DNA of 64,000 bases from Microbacter margulisiae (GTDB lineage: Bacteria; Bacteroidota; Bacteroidia; Bacteroidales; Paludibacteraceae). The notes under the pieces were generated by a model. That model did not search any database and was not told the DNA's origin. It was given only the letters and a program-made list of their open reading frames with translations. Of this stretch, positions 56,438-64,000 are shown one piece after another (position 1 is the first letter of the stretch; every line of letters starts with the position of its first letter). Both the position numbers and the translations under genes were made by a program. The DNA lies in assembly GCF_014192515.1 (NCBI RefSeq), contig NZ_JACHYB010000001.1, positions 372,001 to 436,000 on the forward strand, written 5' to 3'.

Positions 56438-57991
56438 ATGAGACGCAATCAATTATTTCGATTAAGTATCGTCACTTTGTTGCTGATGCTTTGTTCCTTT
56501 GGTGCTTTTGCTCAATTGGATCATTATCCGGCACATTTTGACACCATTCCTTATCCAAAAGGAAAGTTCAAACCCACCGACCAGTCGCTCATGCAGTACA
56601 AATACCCAAAATGGTTTCGTGATGCCAAATTTGGCATTTGGGCGCATTGGGGACCACAGGCCGTTCCAGAACAAGGCGATTGGTATGCACGAAAAATGTA
56701 TCAGGAAGGAAGTACAGAATATATTGACCATTTAAAACGGTATGGCCATCCCTCGAAGTTTGGCTACAAAGATATCATCCCCCTGTGGAAAGCACAGAAA
56801 TGGGATCCGGCCAAACTGATGGCCCTTTACAAGAAAGTAGGCGCCAAATACTTTGTCAGCATGGGAGTCCACCATGACGATTTCTTTCTGTGGAACTCAA
56901 AACTCCACAAGTGGAACGCAGTCAACTACGGGCCACACAAAGACGTAGTAGGCATCTGGGAAAAAGAAGCCAGGAAAGAAGGCCTCCATTTCGGTGTATC
57001 GGAACACCTGGGGGCAAGTTACACCTGGTTCCAGAAAGCCCACAGCGCGGATACCACAGGCCCGATGAAAGGCGTGCCCTATGATGCCAATAACCCGAAA
57101 TATTTTGATTTATACCATCGCAAGGCAGCCCCGGGAGACAACGGGTGGCTGACGAATAATCCGGAATGGCAGCATGAATGGTACTATAGCATACGGGAGT
57201 TAATCGATAAATACCATCCCGATTTTTTGTACTCTGACAGCGCCCTTCCTTTTGGCAATATCGGGCGAAGCCTCATTGCCCATTTTTATAATGACAATAT
57301 GGCACAACACGATGGGCAACTGGAAGCCGTGTATACCTGCAAGGAACCCTCGCAGGGGCGCTTTGTCCAGGACATGGAACGCGGGGTGATGGACACCATC
57401 AGCCAATATCCGTGGCAAACGGACACCTCCATAGGGGATTGGTTTTACCGGACCGGCCAACAATATAAAAGCGCAACAGAGATTATCCAGATGCTGGTGG
57501 ATATCGTCAGTAAAAACGGGAACCTGTTGATAAATGTTGTCCAGACACCCGAAGGGAACCTGGAACCGGATATGCTGCACATTTTGCATGGCATTGCCCA
57601 ATGGACGGCGGCCAACGGAGAAGGCATCTATGGATCACGTCCCTGGAAAATATATGGGGAAAACCCGGCCAACGCCAAAGAAGTGAAAAGTGCGATGTTT
57701 AACGAAAGCAAGCTGCAATACAGCGCACAGGACATACGCTTTACCACAAAGGGGAAGACTCTCTATGCCTTTTGTCTTGGCCAGCCAACGGGGGCTATCC
57801 GTATTGTGTCATTGCGTAAAAACAATCCATACGAAAAGAAGGCCATTGCTTCCATTACAATGCTAGGCAGCAAGGAACATTTGGGATGGCATCAGCAAGA
57901 CGATGCCTTGGTGATCGACAAACCGGCAGTACTCCCTGCATGGAAAGTACTTGGATTTAGAATACAGTTTAATACACTAGTGTCCCATTAA
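56438..57991 (+). CDS. GH29 alpha-L-fucosidase, 3' end rewritten by an IS4-type element
   Basis: This 517-residue exported enzyme (signal to about residue 25, FGAFAQ) has GH29 motifs WFRDAKFGIWAHWGPQAVPEQGDWY, GAKYFVSMGVHHDDF, the nucleophile in DFLYSDSALPFG (about D267) and SKNGNLLINVVQTPEGNLEP. It belongs to a different GH29 subgroup from the two at 48-51 kb, with the long insertion after GDWY. The last three codons and the stop lie in the terminal repeat of the IS element that begins at 57981, so the native C-terminus has been replaced after about residue 514. Base composition changes sharply inside the gene: AT-rich at the start, about 60 percent G+C in the middle. Confidence 0.92.
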   Translation: MRRNQLFRLSIVTLLLMLCSFGAFAQLDHYPAHFDTIPYPKGKFKPTDQSLMQYKYPKWFRDAKFGIWAHWGPQAVPEQGDWYARKMYQEGSTEYIDHLKRYGHPSKFGYKDIIPLWKAQKWDPAKLMALYKKVGAKYFVSMGVHHDDFFLWNSKLHKWNAVNYGPHKDVVGIWEKEARKEGLHFGVSEHLGASYTWFQKAHSADTTGPMKGVPYDANNPKYFDLYHRKAAPGDNGWLTNNPEWQHEWYYSIRELIDKYHPDFLYSDSALPFGNIGRSLIAHFYNDNMAQHDGQLEAVYTCKEPSQGRFVQDMERGVMDTISQYPWQTDTSIGDWFYRTGQQYKSATEIIQMLVDIVSKNGNLLINVVQTPEGNLEPDMLHILHGIAQWTAANGEGIYGSRPWKIYGENPANAKEVKSAMFNESKLQYSAQDIRFTTKGKTLYAFCLGQPTGAIRIVSLRKNNPYEKKAIASITMLGSKEHLGWHQQDDALVIDKPAVLPAWKVLGFRIQFNTLVSH

Positions 57992-58004
57992 AATTTGGGC
58001 GAAA

Positions 58005-58012
58005 TTAAAAAT
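58005..58012. repeat. Left copy of the 8-bp target duplication of the IS1595-type element
   Basis: TTAAAAAT occurs here and at 59109-59116, directly outside the IS1595-type inverted repeats. Removing one copy plus the element joins the IS4-type transposase stop to a 3' end TTTCGCCC..., 24 bases from the IS4 terminus. Confidence 0.7.
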
Positions 58013-59108
58013 TATTATTATCCGAAAAGCGACCTGTTATAAATTCTGGATTTGAAATCGGTATTGTAATTTGCAGCGGCAAACACTAATCTATCGAACA
58101 TCTTTTCCCCGAAATATCTTCGGTTGAACTTATAGCAGTACTCATTGAGATAATATTGTAAATACTCTTTTTTAGCTGGTGGTGCATATCAAGTAGTAAA
58201 CGTTTCACGTTTGCAATACTGATATGAACCCATGGAAGTATCTTCTGAAGGTCTTCTGGTTCTATAACCTGAGCCTTGTGAGACTCCACAGCTTGTGTAG
58301 CTTAAAAAATGTTTTTGAATCATCGGTGGTTAATTCCGCCTTTGAATCAATTTGTTCTTTGACAATTTCAACGGCAGTATCAGCTCTTAAATCAGGCACT
58401 ACCTGCATTTTAATGTGGTTTATCTTTTTTGGCTTTTTACCCGGTTTGGGATTTTCAACCACAATGCTTTCTGTCATTACAATGACTTTAGACTTATTCT
58501 GACTGCCTGCACCATGTTTTAAGTCCTGGTGCTTACAGTCATCACTTATCAGATTGGTAATAAAAGCATTGTCAAGTTCTATTTGTCCCGAAAGCTGATA
58601 TTCATTGTCGCGTTTACCCATTATGTCGCTCAATTTCTTGTGCATTTCCCAAATGGGTTGATAGCGTTTATGTCCCAGTTGCTGTTGCAACTCGGAAGCT
58701 GAAAAAGATTTTTTTGTACTGGTCAAAAGGTGCATGGCAACATACCAGCAACGAAAAGGGAGTTTAGAAAATTCTAATACTGTATCCCTTCGTATGGACT
58801 GGCGATGATGACAATGCGCACACTCGTAACGTACCTTGTTTTTAAGCCAAATATGTTTTGTGCTGCCGCATTTTGGACAAAAAACACCGATTTGATCCCC
58901 TTGCGCCTTAAAATGCACAATACAGGATTCCTCATCGGGAAAATTTAGAATGAAATTCAAGAGATTCATAGTGTGTATTTTTACTATCGAATACGCTGTA
59001 AATATAATGAATTTCAATGAATTATACAAATATATTGAGAACTTTTTATTACAAACTCAACCGTAATTTTAGCCTCTTTTTCAACAGGTCGCTTTGCGGA
59101 TAATCATT
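58013..59108 (-). mobile_element. IS1595-type insertion sequence nested in the IS4-type element
   Basis: Terminal inverted repeats match at 23 of 26 positions (58013-58038 and 59083-59108); the shared core is ATTATCCG, then C or A, then AAAGCGACCTGTT. Both ends are flanked by the 8-bp direct repeat TTAAAAAT (58005-58012 and 59109-59116), the usual target-duplication length for IS1595. The target includes the stop codon of the IS4-type transposase, so the insertion left that gene intact. Confidence 0.82.
58018..59029 (-). pseudogene. ISXO2/IS1595-family transposase with two frame breaks
   Basis: The N-terminal part holds a zinc ribbon (CPKCGSTKHIWLKNKVRYECAHCHHRQS) and the start of the DDE-like domain (GQIELDNAFI). 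The main frame stops after TDDSKTFFKLHK (stop at 58262). Conserved sequence continues in a second frame (AVESHKAQVIEPEDLQKILPWVHISIANVKRLLLD) and then a third frame (EYLQYYLNEYCYKFNRRYFG...ANYN). The first break looks like one lost G near 58287. The second falls at the hexamer A6 in CTAAAAAAGAG near 58170. An intact product is unlikely unless both shifts are suppressed. Confidence 0.8.
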
Positions 59109-60272
59109 TTAAAAATCAAATAAACTTGGCTCATTAAGCCTAAAACGATCTTTGTCATTTTGAAATTTAGTTCTCTCGAAGAGGTCCCGAAGATGAGTTT
59201 TATCAGTTAAAGATATACTCAGGATCTGCAAAATCTCATATGTACTTCTGTCAAGCTGCATGTCCTTTTGGATTATTGCCACCAGACAATATGTGCATAT
59301 AGCTACGTAGATTTGAATCCGAACAGCGTTTTCAGTTGTACCCCAGAATGTCTTTATTTTCAGATGTTGTTTCAACCATTTGAAGAACAGCTCGATTTGC
59401 CAGCGGTTCTTGTAAAGTTCGGCAACTTGAAGTGCCGAAATATGCATCGCATTGGTTAAGAAGACAAACTCACGTTCTTGTTCTTCATTCCAGTATCTGA
59501 CCAAACGAAGAGTTCCCGGATAGTATTGACTTGGATAAAATCCCGTCAATTCAATCATCACATCTGAAAGCACATTTTTCGGTAATCTGCGTCTCCATTT
59601 GATGGATTTGTATTGCAGGTTCTTCTTGGCTCTAACAACAAAGAAAGCTTCTATCTGATGAATCTTATACAGCATTTTGAAGCTGTTGTATTCTCTGTCA
59701 AATATATAATATGATCCTGATTCATACGGAATTTCTTTCATTGCCTTTGAGTCATGTACTGACGCTTCAGTGATATGGAAAAATGCTGGTATCTGTGTTT
59801 CTACATCGTATAATGTATGTACTTTGATCCCACCTTTCTTCTTACGGAACTTCACCCACCAGAAGGCTGAAAGACATAAGTCAATCGTTGTTGAATCGAA
59901 AGCGTAGACATTACCACCAAGTTGGAAGATATCAGAAACTCGTTTCTCTCTGGCTTGTGTTATCAGGTAGTAAGCATACTCTTCAAAAATGTGATAATCT
60001 CTGTCTTGATTGGCTCTTGCCAGAGATGATTTTGAAACATTTTTGCCAAAACCCAAATGATAAGATTTGGAGTGATGAGCATCAAGTGCGACAATCAAAT
60101 CTCTCAGACTTTCTCGGTTGGAAAGTTGTCCGAACATCAGAGCAAGTAATTGATTCCAGCACGTGAAATGCTTTACATATCGATTACCTTGGTACTTATC
60201 AACGATACGACGAAACTTATGTTCGTTCAGAAATGATATCAGTTGGGCAAACACATATTTCTCTTTATTCAT
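59109..60272 (-). CDS. IS4-family transposase (DUF4372 plus DDE domain)
   Basis: This 387-residue protein has an N-terminal DUF4372 domain (QLISFLNEHKFRRIVDKYQGNRYVKHFTCWNQLLALMFGQL). A DDE domain follows with FDSTTIDL (first Asp), YYIFDREYNS (second Asp) and the YREK signature YKNRWQIELFFKWLK (Tyr-x2-Arg-x3-Glu-x6-Lys). All expected catalytic residues are present and the frame is open, so the gene may be active. The C-terminus (EPSLFDF) is related to the fragment at 1-240 (EPSLFAF). Confidence 0.93.
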   Translation of the reverse strand: MNKEKYVFAQLISFLNEHKFRRIVDKYQGNRYVKHFTCWNQLLALMFGQLSNRESLRDLIVALDAHHSKSYHLGFGKNVSKSSLARANQDRDYHIFEEYAYYLITQAREKRVSDIFQLGGNVYAFDSTTIDLCLSAFWWVKFRKKKGGIKVHTLYDVETQIPAFFHITEASVHDSKAMKEIPYESGSYYIFDREYNSFKMLYKIHQIEAFFVVRAKKNLQYKSIKWRRRLPKNVLSDVMIELTGFYPSQYYPGTLRLVRYWNEEQEREFVFLTNAMHISALQVAELYKNRWQIELFFKWLKQHLKIKTFWGTTENAVRIQIYVAICTYCLVAIIQKDMQLDRSTYEILQILSISLTDKTHLRDLFERTKFQNDKDRFRLNEPSLFDF

Positions 60273-60403
60273 TGCAGCCTATTTATTAGACTGCAAAATT
60301 AGAAATTGAAATCGTCGCGCTCGAAAAACAGATATAACTAACTAAATTTCAAATATTTCAAAGACCTCTTTTGGATTTTAATGGGACAGCAATGTTATCA
60401 ATT

Positions 60404-61645
60404 ATGAAAAAACTCACATTTACATTTTTATTTTTTGCAGCAGTTACCTCAGCAGCTTTGGCACAGAAATATCCCGGGCTCGCCCTGACGCCGCCCATGG
60501 GTTGGAACAGTTGGAATACATTTGCTTGTAACATCAACGAAAAGATGATCAAGGAAATGGCCGATGCCATGGTCTCTTCCGGTATGCGCGATGCAGGATA
60601 CAAGTATCTGGTACTTGATGATTGCTGGCTCTCTCCAACACGTGATTCACTCCAGAATTTACAGGCAGATCCAAAAAAGTTTCCCGATGGGATGAAAGCC
60701 CTCGGCGATTATATTCACTCCAAAGGATTAAAGTTTGGTATTTACAACTGTGCCGGTACAAAAACCTGTGCCGGATATCCTGGAACCCGGGGGCATGAAT
60801 ACCAGGATGCACTTACGTATGCTTCATGGGGAGTAGATTATTTAAAATACGACTGGTGCAACACGGAAGGAATCAATGCCAGGGAAGCCTACACCACGAT
60901 GAGCAAAGCATTGGCTGCCACACACCGTCCGATTGTATTCAGCATGTGTGAATGGGGAACCAACCAGCCCTGGCTATGGGGAGCTCCCATTGCCGAACTA
61001 TGGCGTACTACCGGAGATATTGGTTGTGGATGGTATATTAAGCCCAATCCCAATGGATGGACTCCACTTGGAGTGACTCAAATCATCGACAAAGAAGTCA
61101 ACTTGCGCCAATATGCAGGACCGGGGCATTGGAATGACCCGGACATGCTCGAAGTGGGCAATGGTATGCCGGTTAATGAAGACCGTGCCCATTTTTCCAT
61201 GTGGGCTATGCTTGCCGCTCCCCTTATCGCAGGAAATGACCTGCGCCACATGAGCGAAGAGACCCGTGAGATCTTAACCAACCGGGGTGTCATTGCCGTC
61301 GACCAGGATTCATTGGGGATACAGGCATTGCGCTATGAAGTTAAAGACAGCGTGGAAACATGGATGAAACCGTTGGAAGGTGGAGACTGGGCTATCTGTT
61401 TCCTGAACCGGGCGGCTGAACCCAAAGCTATCGATTTTGACTGGAAAGCAAATGTAGTAAAAGACACGTTATCCAACCGGGAACTAAATGCCAATACACA
61501 ACGGTATGCTATTGTGGATTTATGGACCAACAAAGCGATGGGAACAACCCAGAAAGCATTAAAAGGCACAGTTCCTTCCCATGATGTTCTGATGGTATAT
61601 CTTTCAAAACAAATAAAAAAAGAGAAACACAAAGAACGTAGATGA
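60404..61645 (+). CDS. GH27 alpha-galactosidase
   Basis: This 413-residue exported enzyme (MKKLTFTFLFFAAVTSAALAQ) has GH27 motifs LTPPMGWNSWNTFACNI, YLVLDDCWLSPTRD, the nucleophile in VDYLKYDWCN (about D150), and the acid/base in ELWRTTGDIGCGW (about D205). AGPGHWNDPDMLEVG is also family-typical. It should release terminal alpha-galactose. The start was placed at 60404; in-frame ATGs at 60371 and 60392 exist, but 60371 lies in the IS4-type terminus. The IS insertion ends 16 bp upstream, so its original promoter is likely displaced. Confidence 0.95.
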   Translation: MKKLTFTFLFFAAVTSAALAQKYPGLALTPPMGWNSWNTFACNINEKMIKEMADAMVSSGMRDAGYKYLVLDDCWLSPTRDSLQNLQADPKKFPDGMKALGDYIHSKGLKFGIYNCAGTKTCAGYPGTRGHEYQDALTYASWGVDYLKYDWCNTEGINAREAYTTMSKALAATHRPIVFSMCEWGTNQPWLWGAPIAELWRTTGDIGCGWYIKPNPNGWTPLGVTQIIDKEVNLRQYAGPGHWNDPDMLEVGNGMPVNEDRAHFSMWAMLAAPLIAGNDLRHMSEETREILTNRGVIAVDQDSLGIQALRYEVKDSVETWMKPLEGGDWAICFLNRAAEPKAIDFDWKANVVKDTLSNRELNANTQRYAIVDLWTNKAMGTTQKALKGTVPSHDVLMVYLSKQIKKEKHKERR

Positions 61646-61714
61646 TATTTTATGGAGAAGCTTTGCGATTTGTGTATCCGCAGAGTTTTTTCATCTATAC
61701 CTGATAAATCTTGT

Positions 61715-61740
61715 AAAAGCCAAGATGACTGCAATATAAA
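61715..61740 (+). repeat. 26-bp near-copy of the right end of the IS5-type element
   Basis: This stretch matches 47997-48022 at 24 of 26 positions. The match includes the inverted-repeat core CAAGATGACT and seven bases outside the IS end (ATATAAA). No transposase remnant is next to it. It lies 69 bp after the GH27 stop. Confidence 0.55.
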
Positions 61741-61763
61741 AAGATTAGTGTAGTTTACTTCAT

Positions 61764-61804
61764 CAACTGCCATTCTGTTTGCAGAGTGGCAGTTGTTTTT
61801 TTTA
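61764..61804 (+). terminator. Rho-independent terminator closing the PUL
   Basis: CAACTGCCA (61764-61772) pairs with TGGCAGTTG (61787-61795), loop 14 bases, followed by a run of T residues. It sits between the GH27 gene and putA. The rest of the 368-bp gap holds the IS-end-like repeat above and a weak TATCTTTC box near 61890. Confidence 0.8.
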
Positions 61805-62013
61805 CATGCTTCATTACCCGTGTCCTGAATTTTTTCTGTATAGTTACACTGAAATTATGGTAATCTTGATTTTTTCATCAAAAAATTTCTATCTTTCGCA
61901 TGGATTCATTTGGATGCCTTACCTGTGTTCGTTGTGAATCATGTGATTGAATATGAATGTTTTATTAGTGCCATTCTGGAGCGTTGAGATTATTTACATT
62001 TAAAACTATACGT

Positions 62014-64000
62014 ATGGAAAAGATTACATCAGCCGAAGTTATCAATTGGGCAAAAGAGTTTCTTTCGAATTCGGAGAAAGCGCTTACTGCCGACGAAGTG
62101 CGGGAACAGAAGAAGTATGCTGTCCTGATACAGAATCCAAACGATAAGATATTGCTTTCCAAGTTATTGGATGAGTCATCCCAGATCAGGGACGACAGGA
62201 AACTGGCCCGCCGCATGAAGTTGTTGATCGAGCAATATGGCGTGCCTGCGTTTTTTAGTTCGTCGGATGCTTTTCTGATTCGGTTGTTTACGGCCTTTGG
62301 TTACTGGTTTGATTTTATTTCGGTGCCGATTTTCAAGAAAAGACTCCGGTCGGATACCTCGAAAGTGATTATCGACGCGCAACCCAATGTGTTGAATCAC
62401 CATCTGGATGAGCGTCACCAGCAGAAAATAGGTCAGAATGTAAACCTCCTGGGAGAAGTGGTGTTGGGTGATGGCGAAGCTGACCACCGCTACAAAGGTT
62501 ATCTGGAAGCATTGAAAGATCCCGGAATAAATTATATCTCCATTAAGATTTCGGGTATTTACGCGCAAATCAATCCGTTGAATTACGAAAAGAACAAAAC
62601 GGATCTTTGCGAACGTCTGGCTACAATTTACCGTCAGTCTGTTGATTATCCCTATCGGGATGCGGATGGTAACCTGTCCCCGAAGTTTGTGAACCTGGAT
62701 ATGGAGGAATACAAGGATACGGAATTGACGCTGGATGTATTCAAGACGGTGTTGTCTTATCCGGAATTTAAAAATTATACGGCGGGTATTGTGGTTCAGG
62801 CTTACTTGCCTGATGCGTGGAATTTTCAGACCGAACTGCTGGAGTTTGCCCGCAAAAGGGTTGCCGAAGGAGGTGCCCCGCTTAAAATGCGTTTGGTAAA
62901 AGGAGCAAACCTGCAGATGGAAACAGTGATCTCTTCTTTGAGAGGGTGGGAGAATCCGGTTTTGAAATCGAAAGTGGAAGTGGATGCCAATTATTTGCAC
63001 ATACTGGATCGGGCGCTGGAACCTGACAATGCCCGGGCATTGCATATAGGCGTGGCTTCCCATAATTTCTTTTCTTTGGGGTATGCCGATTTGTTGAGCA
63101 GGAAAAACAATGTATCGGAGTTCGTTACTTTCGAAATGCTGGAGGGGATGGCCAACCATCTTCCGCGCGTCATGCGGAGCATGCAAAAACAGATTATTTT
63201 GTACACGCCCGTGGTGAAGAATGAACATTTCCTGAATGCCGTTTCCTATCTGGTTCGCCGTTTGGATGAAAACACAGGGAAAGATAATTTCCTGAGCTAT
63301 TCATTCAACCTGAAGTACGGAAGCGATCAATGGCATTTCCTTGAACAACAGTTTCAGGAAGCTTTCAGCCTGAAAGATAAGATGGCGGCTGCTTCGTTCC
63401 GCACACAGGACAGGCGCCAGCCATCAAAGCCGGTGGGCGATTTAGATCATTTTGTCAATGAGCCCGACACGGATTTCTATTTACGCTCCAACCGCCTTTG
63501 GGCAGAGTCGATCAGGGAGACCTGGATGAAGTCGTCCACCACAGAGCCTTATCAAATCCCGGTTCAGATAGGGGAGCAAACTATGATTTCTGCAAAGAAA
63601 TATCCCTATTACGACAGGAGCCAGTCAGAGAAAGTAACGGTATGTGAGGTCAGCTTGTCGAATCTTGACCAGGTGAAAGAGATCATCGGTGTGGCTGAGA
63701 AAGATGCTTCCGGCTGGCGTAAGACTACGCTGGATGAACGCAACAACATCCTGCACCAGGTGGCGTTGAACCTTGGCGACAGCAGGGGCAACCTGATTGG
63801 CTGCATGGCTGCTATTACCGGAAAGACATTTACGGAAGGTGATGTTGAAGTTTCCGAGGCGACCGACTTTTGCCGTTTCTATCCCATCTCAATGAAACGT
63901 TTTGCCGAACTGGAGACTATTTCAGTGACTCCGAAAGGCATTGTCCTCGTTATCCCGCCCTGGAACTTTCCTTTGGCTATTCCAGTGGGTGGGGTAGTGG
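62014..64000 (+). CDS. putA: Bifunctional proline dehydrogenase/L-glutamate gamma-semialdehyde dehydrogenase, N-terminal part
   Basis: From ATG 62014 the frame is open to the window end (662 codons) and continues beyond. The first 90 residues form the N-terminal arm (MEKITSAEVINWAKEF). A proline dehydrogenase barrel follows (NLLGEVVLGDGEADHRY, ISIKISGIYAQINP, VVQAYLPDAWNF, MRLVKGANLQME, FEMLEGMANHLPRVMRS). The last part enters an aldehyde dehydrogenase domain (IVLVIPPWNFPLAIPVGGVV). PutA oxidises proline to glutamate in two steps with FAD and NAD+. G+C content is higher than in the PUL, marking the return to core sequence. An overlapping minus-strand frame at 62176-63228 is only a shadow. Confidence 0.93.
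   Translation, partial: MEKITSAEVINWAKEFLSNSEKALTADEVREQKKYAVLIQNPNDKILLSKLLDESSQIRDDRKLARRMKLLIEQYGVPAFFSSSDAFLIRLFTAFGYWFDFISVPIFKKRLRSDTSKVIIDAQPNVLNHHLDERHQQKIGQNVNLLGEVVLGDGEADHRYKGYLEALKDPGINYISIKISGIYAQINPLNYEKNKTDLCERLATIYRQSVDYPYRDADGNLSPKFVNLDMEEYKDTELTLDVFKTVLSYPEFKNYTAGIVVQAYLPDAWNFQTELLEFARKRVAEGGAPLKMRLVKGANLQMETVISSLRGWENPVLKSKVEVDANYLHILDRALEPDNARALHIGVASHNFFSLGYADLLSRKNNVSEFVTFEMLEGMANHLPRVMRSMQKQIILYTPVVKNEHFLNAVSYLVRRLDENTGKDNFLSYSFNLKYGSDQWHFLEQQFQEAFSLKDKMAAASFRTQDRRQPSKPVGDLDHFVNEPDTDFYLRSNRLWAESIRETWMKSSTTEPYQIPVQIGEQTMISAKKYPYYDRSQSEKVTVCEVSLSNLDQVKEIIGVAEKDASGWRKTTLDERNNILHQVALNLGDSRGNLIGCMAAITGKTFTEGDVEVSEATDFCRFYPISMKRFAELETISVTPKGIVLVIPPWNFPLAIPVGGVV

Larger units (their letters stand above)
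57981..60388 (-). mobile_element. IS4-type (DUF4372) insertion sequence, carrying a nested IS1595-type element
   Basis: A perfect 14-bp inverted repeat bounds the element: TGTCCCATTAAAAT at 57981-57994 and its complement at 60375-60388. Inside is one intact transposase on the minus strand. Without the nested element it would be about 1.3 kb, normal for IS4. No target duplication was recognised. It splits the GH29 gene from the GH27 gene; the GH27 ATG is only 16 bp beyond its right end. Confidence 0.85.

Noticed and set aside
62176..63228. A 350-codon open frame on the minus strand
   Set aside because: It lies antisense to putA, whose frame shows clear proline dehydrogenase motifs throughout. 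The antisense product is His/Arg/Gln/Phe-rich with no recognisable domain, typical of a shadow frame.
1..64000. CRISPR arrays, tRNA or rRNA genes
   Set aside because: No regularly spaced direct repeats and no cloverleaf or rRNA signature were noticed in the gaps between genes.

Overview
The window looks like a chromosomal segment of a Bacteroidota bacterium, probably order Bacteroidales. Pointers are SusC/SusD and FecI/FecR pairs, a PorV-type type IX secretion (T9SS) protein with a cargo protein carrying a C-terminal sorting domain, an HU-like/SPOR fusion protein, DUF1573 and DUF4136 exported proteins, the long form of IspG, and upstream sequences matching the Bacteroidota -7 box TAnnTTTG rather than E. 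coli promoters. The genus cannot be fixed from the sequence alone.

Region 1 (1-17.2 kb) is mostly housekeeping. It opens with the 3' end of an IS4-type transposase. A minus-strand run zwf-pgl-hemerythrin-gpx-gpx couples NADPH supply to peroxide/redox defence. Then come DUF1573 and DUF4136 exported proteins, mutS2, an HU-like/SPOR protein, a nitroreductase, a GNAT acetyltransferase, nth, ispG, a hotdog thioesterase, a Crp/Fnr regulator, an SPFH membrane protein, a DUF2892 protein and a CDGSH iron-sulfur protein.

Region 2 (17.5-61.7 kb) is a large polysaccharide utilisation locus (PUL), entirely on the plus strand apart from insertion sequences. Regulation and uptake come first: ECF sigma factor, FecR anti-sigma, SusC with an STN signalling domain, and SusD. 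Enzymes follow: a T9SS-exported beta-helix protein, a GH31 enzyme with a PA14-like insert, a second beta-helix protein, two tandem minimal fucosidase-like proteins, an unrecognised 879-residue LamG protein, a PorV-like protein, a clan GH-D (GH36/GH27-like) enzyme, and a broken SGNH esterase. Cytoplasmic steps are a sodium:solute symporter, two zinc alcohol dehydrogenases, a PfkB kinase, an iron alcohol dehydrogenase, FucP, a 32-codon remnant of L-fucose isomerase, an aldo/keto reductase and a mutarotase-like protein. Three clear GH29 alpha-L-fucosidases and one GH27 alpha-galactosidase complete it. The likely target is a fucose-containing glycan also bearing alpha-galactose and perhaps alpha-xylose. 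No sulfatase is seen, which argues against a heavily sulfated fucan.

The PUL is being remodelled. A decayed IS5-type element lies before the first GH29 gene. An IS4-type element sits at the 3' end of the last GH29 gene and itself carries an IS1595-type element inserted exactly at its transposase stop codon. fucI has been reduced to its N-terminus, and two GH29 genes share a 53-bp perfectly identical tract.

Region 3 (61.7-64 kb) returns to metabolism: a terminator, then the start of a putA-type proline/glutamate-semialdehyde dehydrogenase that runs off the window end.
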